A stretch of DNA of 9,751 bases from Tannerella sp. (lineage in GTDB: Bacteria; Bacteroidota; Bacteroidia; Bacteroidales; Tannerellaceae), in the NCBI GenBank assembly GCA_031279875.1, contig JAITHS010000308.1:1-9751 (forward strand), given 5' to 3'. Shown here in pieces: positions 8,456-9,751 of this stretch (its first letter is position 1; each line of letters begins with the position of its first letter). The position numbers and the translations under genes were made by a program. The notes beneath the pieces were generated by a model. It did not search any database. It was not told the DNA's origin and worked only from the letters and a program-made list of their open reading frames with translations.

Positions 8456-9622
8456 TTATCCGTGGTATTTTTTCAATTCGATTCTGAACGTTGTGCCTTT
8501 GCATATTTCGGAGGTCTTGACATAAATTTTGCCGCTGGGGTACGATTCTATGATACGCTTTACGAGCGACAGCCCCAGCCCCCACCCGCGAGATTTAGTC
8601 GTATAGCCCGGATTGAATATAGTCTTAAAACGCGATTTCAAAATGCCTTTGCCCGTATCCGTAATATCGATAAATACCTTACGCCCTTTATTTTCAACGC
8701 TATAAGTGATGCTGCCCTGACCGTTCATTGCGTCAACGGCATTCTTGGTAATATTCTCAATGACCCACGAAAATAGAGAATCGTTCATCAGCACAAGTAG
8801 CGGACTGTCAGGCAGTTGCGTCTTTAAAACAACTTTCGACGATATGCGCGAACTCATGTAATCGACGGCGCTTTTTATTGAATGATTAATGTTGATAGGC
8901 AACATATTAGGGTCGGAACCGATCTTTGAAAAACGGTCTGCGATAGTTTCAAGGCGATTGACGTCTTTTTCCATTTCCTTAATATACTCGGCTTCAACAT
9001 CCTTATTTTTAAGGTATTCCACCCACGCTATCAGCGACGAAATCGGTGTGCCGAGTTGATGTGCCGTTTCTTTCGACAGACCTACCCATACTTTGTTTTG
9101 CTCTGCTTTTTTTGAACTCATCAGAGCAAAAAAAGCAACGATGATAAACAGAAAAACTATCGAAATCTGTATATACGGATACATCGTAAGTTGCTTTAAA
9201 ACAAGCGATTCGTCATAATATATATAAGCCAGAACCTCGTTTTCGATTTCTACCGTGATAGGCGGATTTTTCTCTTTAAAAGTTTCTACTTTTCGGCGTA
9301 AAAAATCTTCCGGATTCTTTTCCGGCACTGAAATATTGCGGTACTCATCGACCTTACCTGCCGAATCACAAACTATAATAGGCACGGTAGTGTTGCCATG
9401 AATAATTTTCAGAATAAGATTCATGTTCTGATTATCATTTTGCGTTTCCGAAACGAGGATGTTCATAGCATCAGCCCACAGTTCGACATTCTTGCGCTCT
9501 TCCTGTGCGAGTTGTCGGCTGAATGAATTGGATATTAAGACCGTACCGACGATGATAATCGCCGCTACGATTATAAAAATAATTTTCCAGCGCTGCTTCG
9601 AATCATAAATATTTTTGCTCAT
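8456..9622 (-). CDS. Sensor histidine kinase, two TM helices, orphan in this window
   Basis: The 388-residue protein has the build of a membrane sensor kinase. TM1 is at about 13-30 and TM2 at about 147-168, enclosing a periplasmic segment of about 115 residues with no domain I recognise. The H-box is KETAHQLGTPISSLI (184-198) with phospho-acceptor His188 in a HisKA helix pair (about 176-235). The ATPase core has the N-box ENITKNAVDAM (289-299), D-box DTGKG (322-326) and G2 box GWGLGLSL (346-353). There is no HAMP, PAS or receiver domain, and no response regulator gene lies in the window, so its partner is elsewhere or upstream beyond the edge. It should sense an envelope signal and pass phosphate from His188 to a regulator. 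The start at 9622 gives a short basic N-terminus before TM1. pldA follows 14 bp later, which suggests that the signal is related to the cell envelope. I found no convincing promoter directly upstream. Confidence 0.93.
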   Translation of the reverse strand: MSKNIYDSKQRWKIIFIIVAAIIIVGTVLISNSFSRQLAQEERKNVELWADAMNILVSETQNDNQNMNLILKIIHGNTTVPIIVCDSAGKVDEYRNISVPEKNPEDFLRRKVETFKEKNPPITVEIENEVLAYIYYDESLVLKQLTMYPYIQISIVFLFIIVAFFALMSSKKAEQNKVWVGLSKETAHQLGTPISSLIAWVEYLKNKDVEAEYIKEMEKDVNRLETIADRFSKIGSDPNMLPININHSIKSAVDYMSSRISSKVVLKTQLPDSPLLVLMNDSLFSWVIENITKNAVDAMNGQGSITYSVENKGRKVFIDITDTGKGILKSRFKTIFNPGYTTKSRGWGLGLSLVKRIIESYPSGKIYVKTSEICKGTTFRIELKKYHG

Positions 9623-9666
9623 AGGAAGATAAAATTTACTCTCTAAACGATTTTTGGGGCGCTATA

Positions 9667-9700
9667 TTGCATCAAATATCAAAAACATTTCGTAACTTTG
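9667..9700 (+). promoter_or_regulatory. Possible outward promoter at right edge
   Basis: TAACTTTG at 9693-9700 fits TAnnTTTG, with TTG at 9667-9669 upstream. The 23-bp spacer is longer than the usual 19, so this is tentative. It points out of the window, divergent from the kinase. The only ORF after it inside the window is an eight-codon peptide (9703-9729), so the gene it would serve starts past 9751. Confidence 0.4.
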
Positions 9701-9751
9701 CAATGAATTTTACGTATGTAACATTCTAAATATATTACCGAACAGATACAA

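Overview
The window looks like chromosomal DNA from a Bacteroidota bacterium, most likely of the order Bacteroidales. Three promoter-like sites carry the TTTG / TAnnTTTG pattern of that phylum. Starts lack Shine-Dalgarno sequences, and every recognisable protein (DUF5107-TPR protein, sugar porter, AlbA_2/ATPase regulator, sensor kinase, PldA-type phospholipase) has a form familiar from this phylum. The genus cannot be named from the sequence. The DNA is rich in short repeats: at least five unrelated families occur, several touching or lying inside genes.

Layout. Positions 1-244 are non-coding and hold an inverted repeat and a heptamer tandem repeat. Positions 245-5022 hold two minus-strand genes that probably form one operon: a sugar-porter MFS permease (3571-5022) followed by a 1095-residue cytoplasmic DUF5107 protein with a TPR tail (245-3532). 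An AraC-family regulator (5103-5999) is transcribed divergently across an 80-bp shared control region. The three genes read as a small sugar-responsive locus: the regulator has a sugar-binding type N-terminal domain, the permease brings a sugar or small glycoside into the cytoplasm, and the DUF5107 domain, which resembles the galactose-mutarotase / glycosidase fold, may act on it there. The substrate is unknown.

Positions 6130-7434 (minus) encode a stand-alone AlbA_2 / HATPase_4 / winged-helix protein with a near-consensus promoter. It converges on the AraC gene across a 130-bp AT-rich gap with direct repeats. Positions 7554-9622 (minus) encode a two-TM sensor histidine kinase followed 14 bp later by an outer-membrane phospholipase A with an intact catalytic triad. 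The right edge carries a candidate promoter for a plus-strand gene outside the window.

The most notable points are an in-frame block of seven 17-bp DNA repeats inside the permease gene, a mirrored pair of promoter/start sites that predicts leaderless mRNAs for both permease and regulator, the uncharacterised DUF5107-TPR/permease/AraC locus, and the kinase-phospholipase pair.
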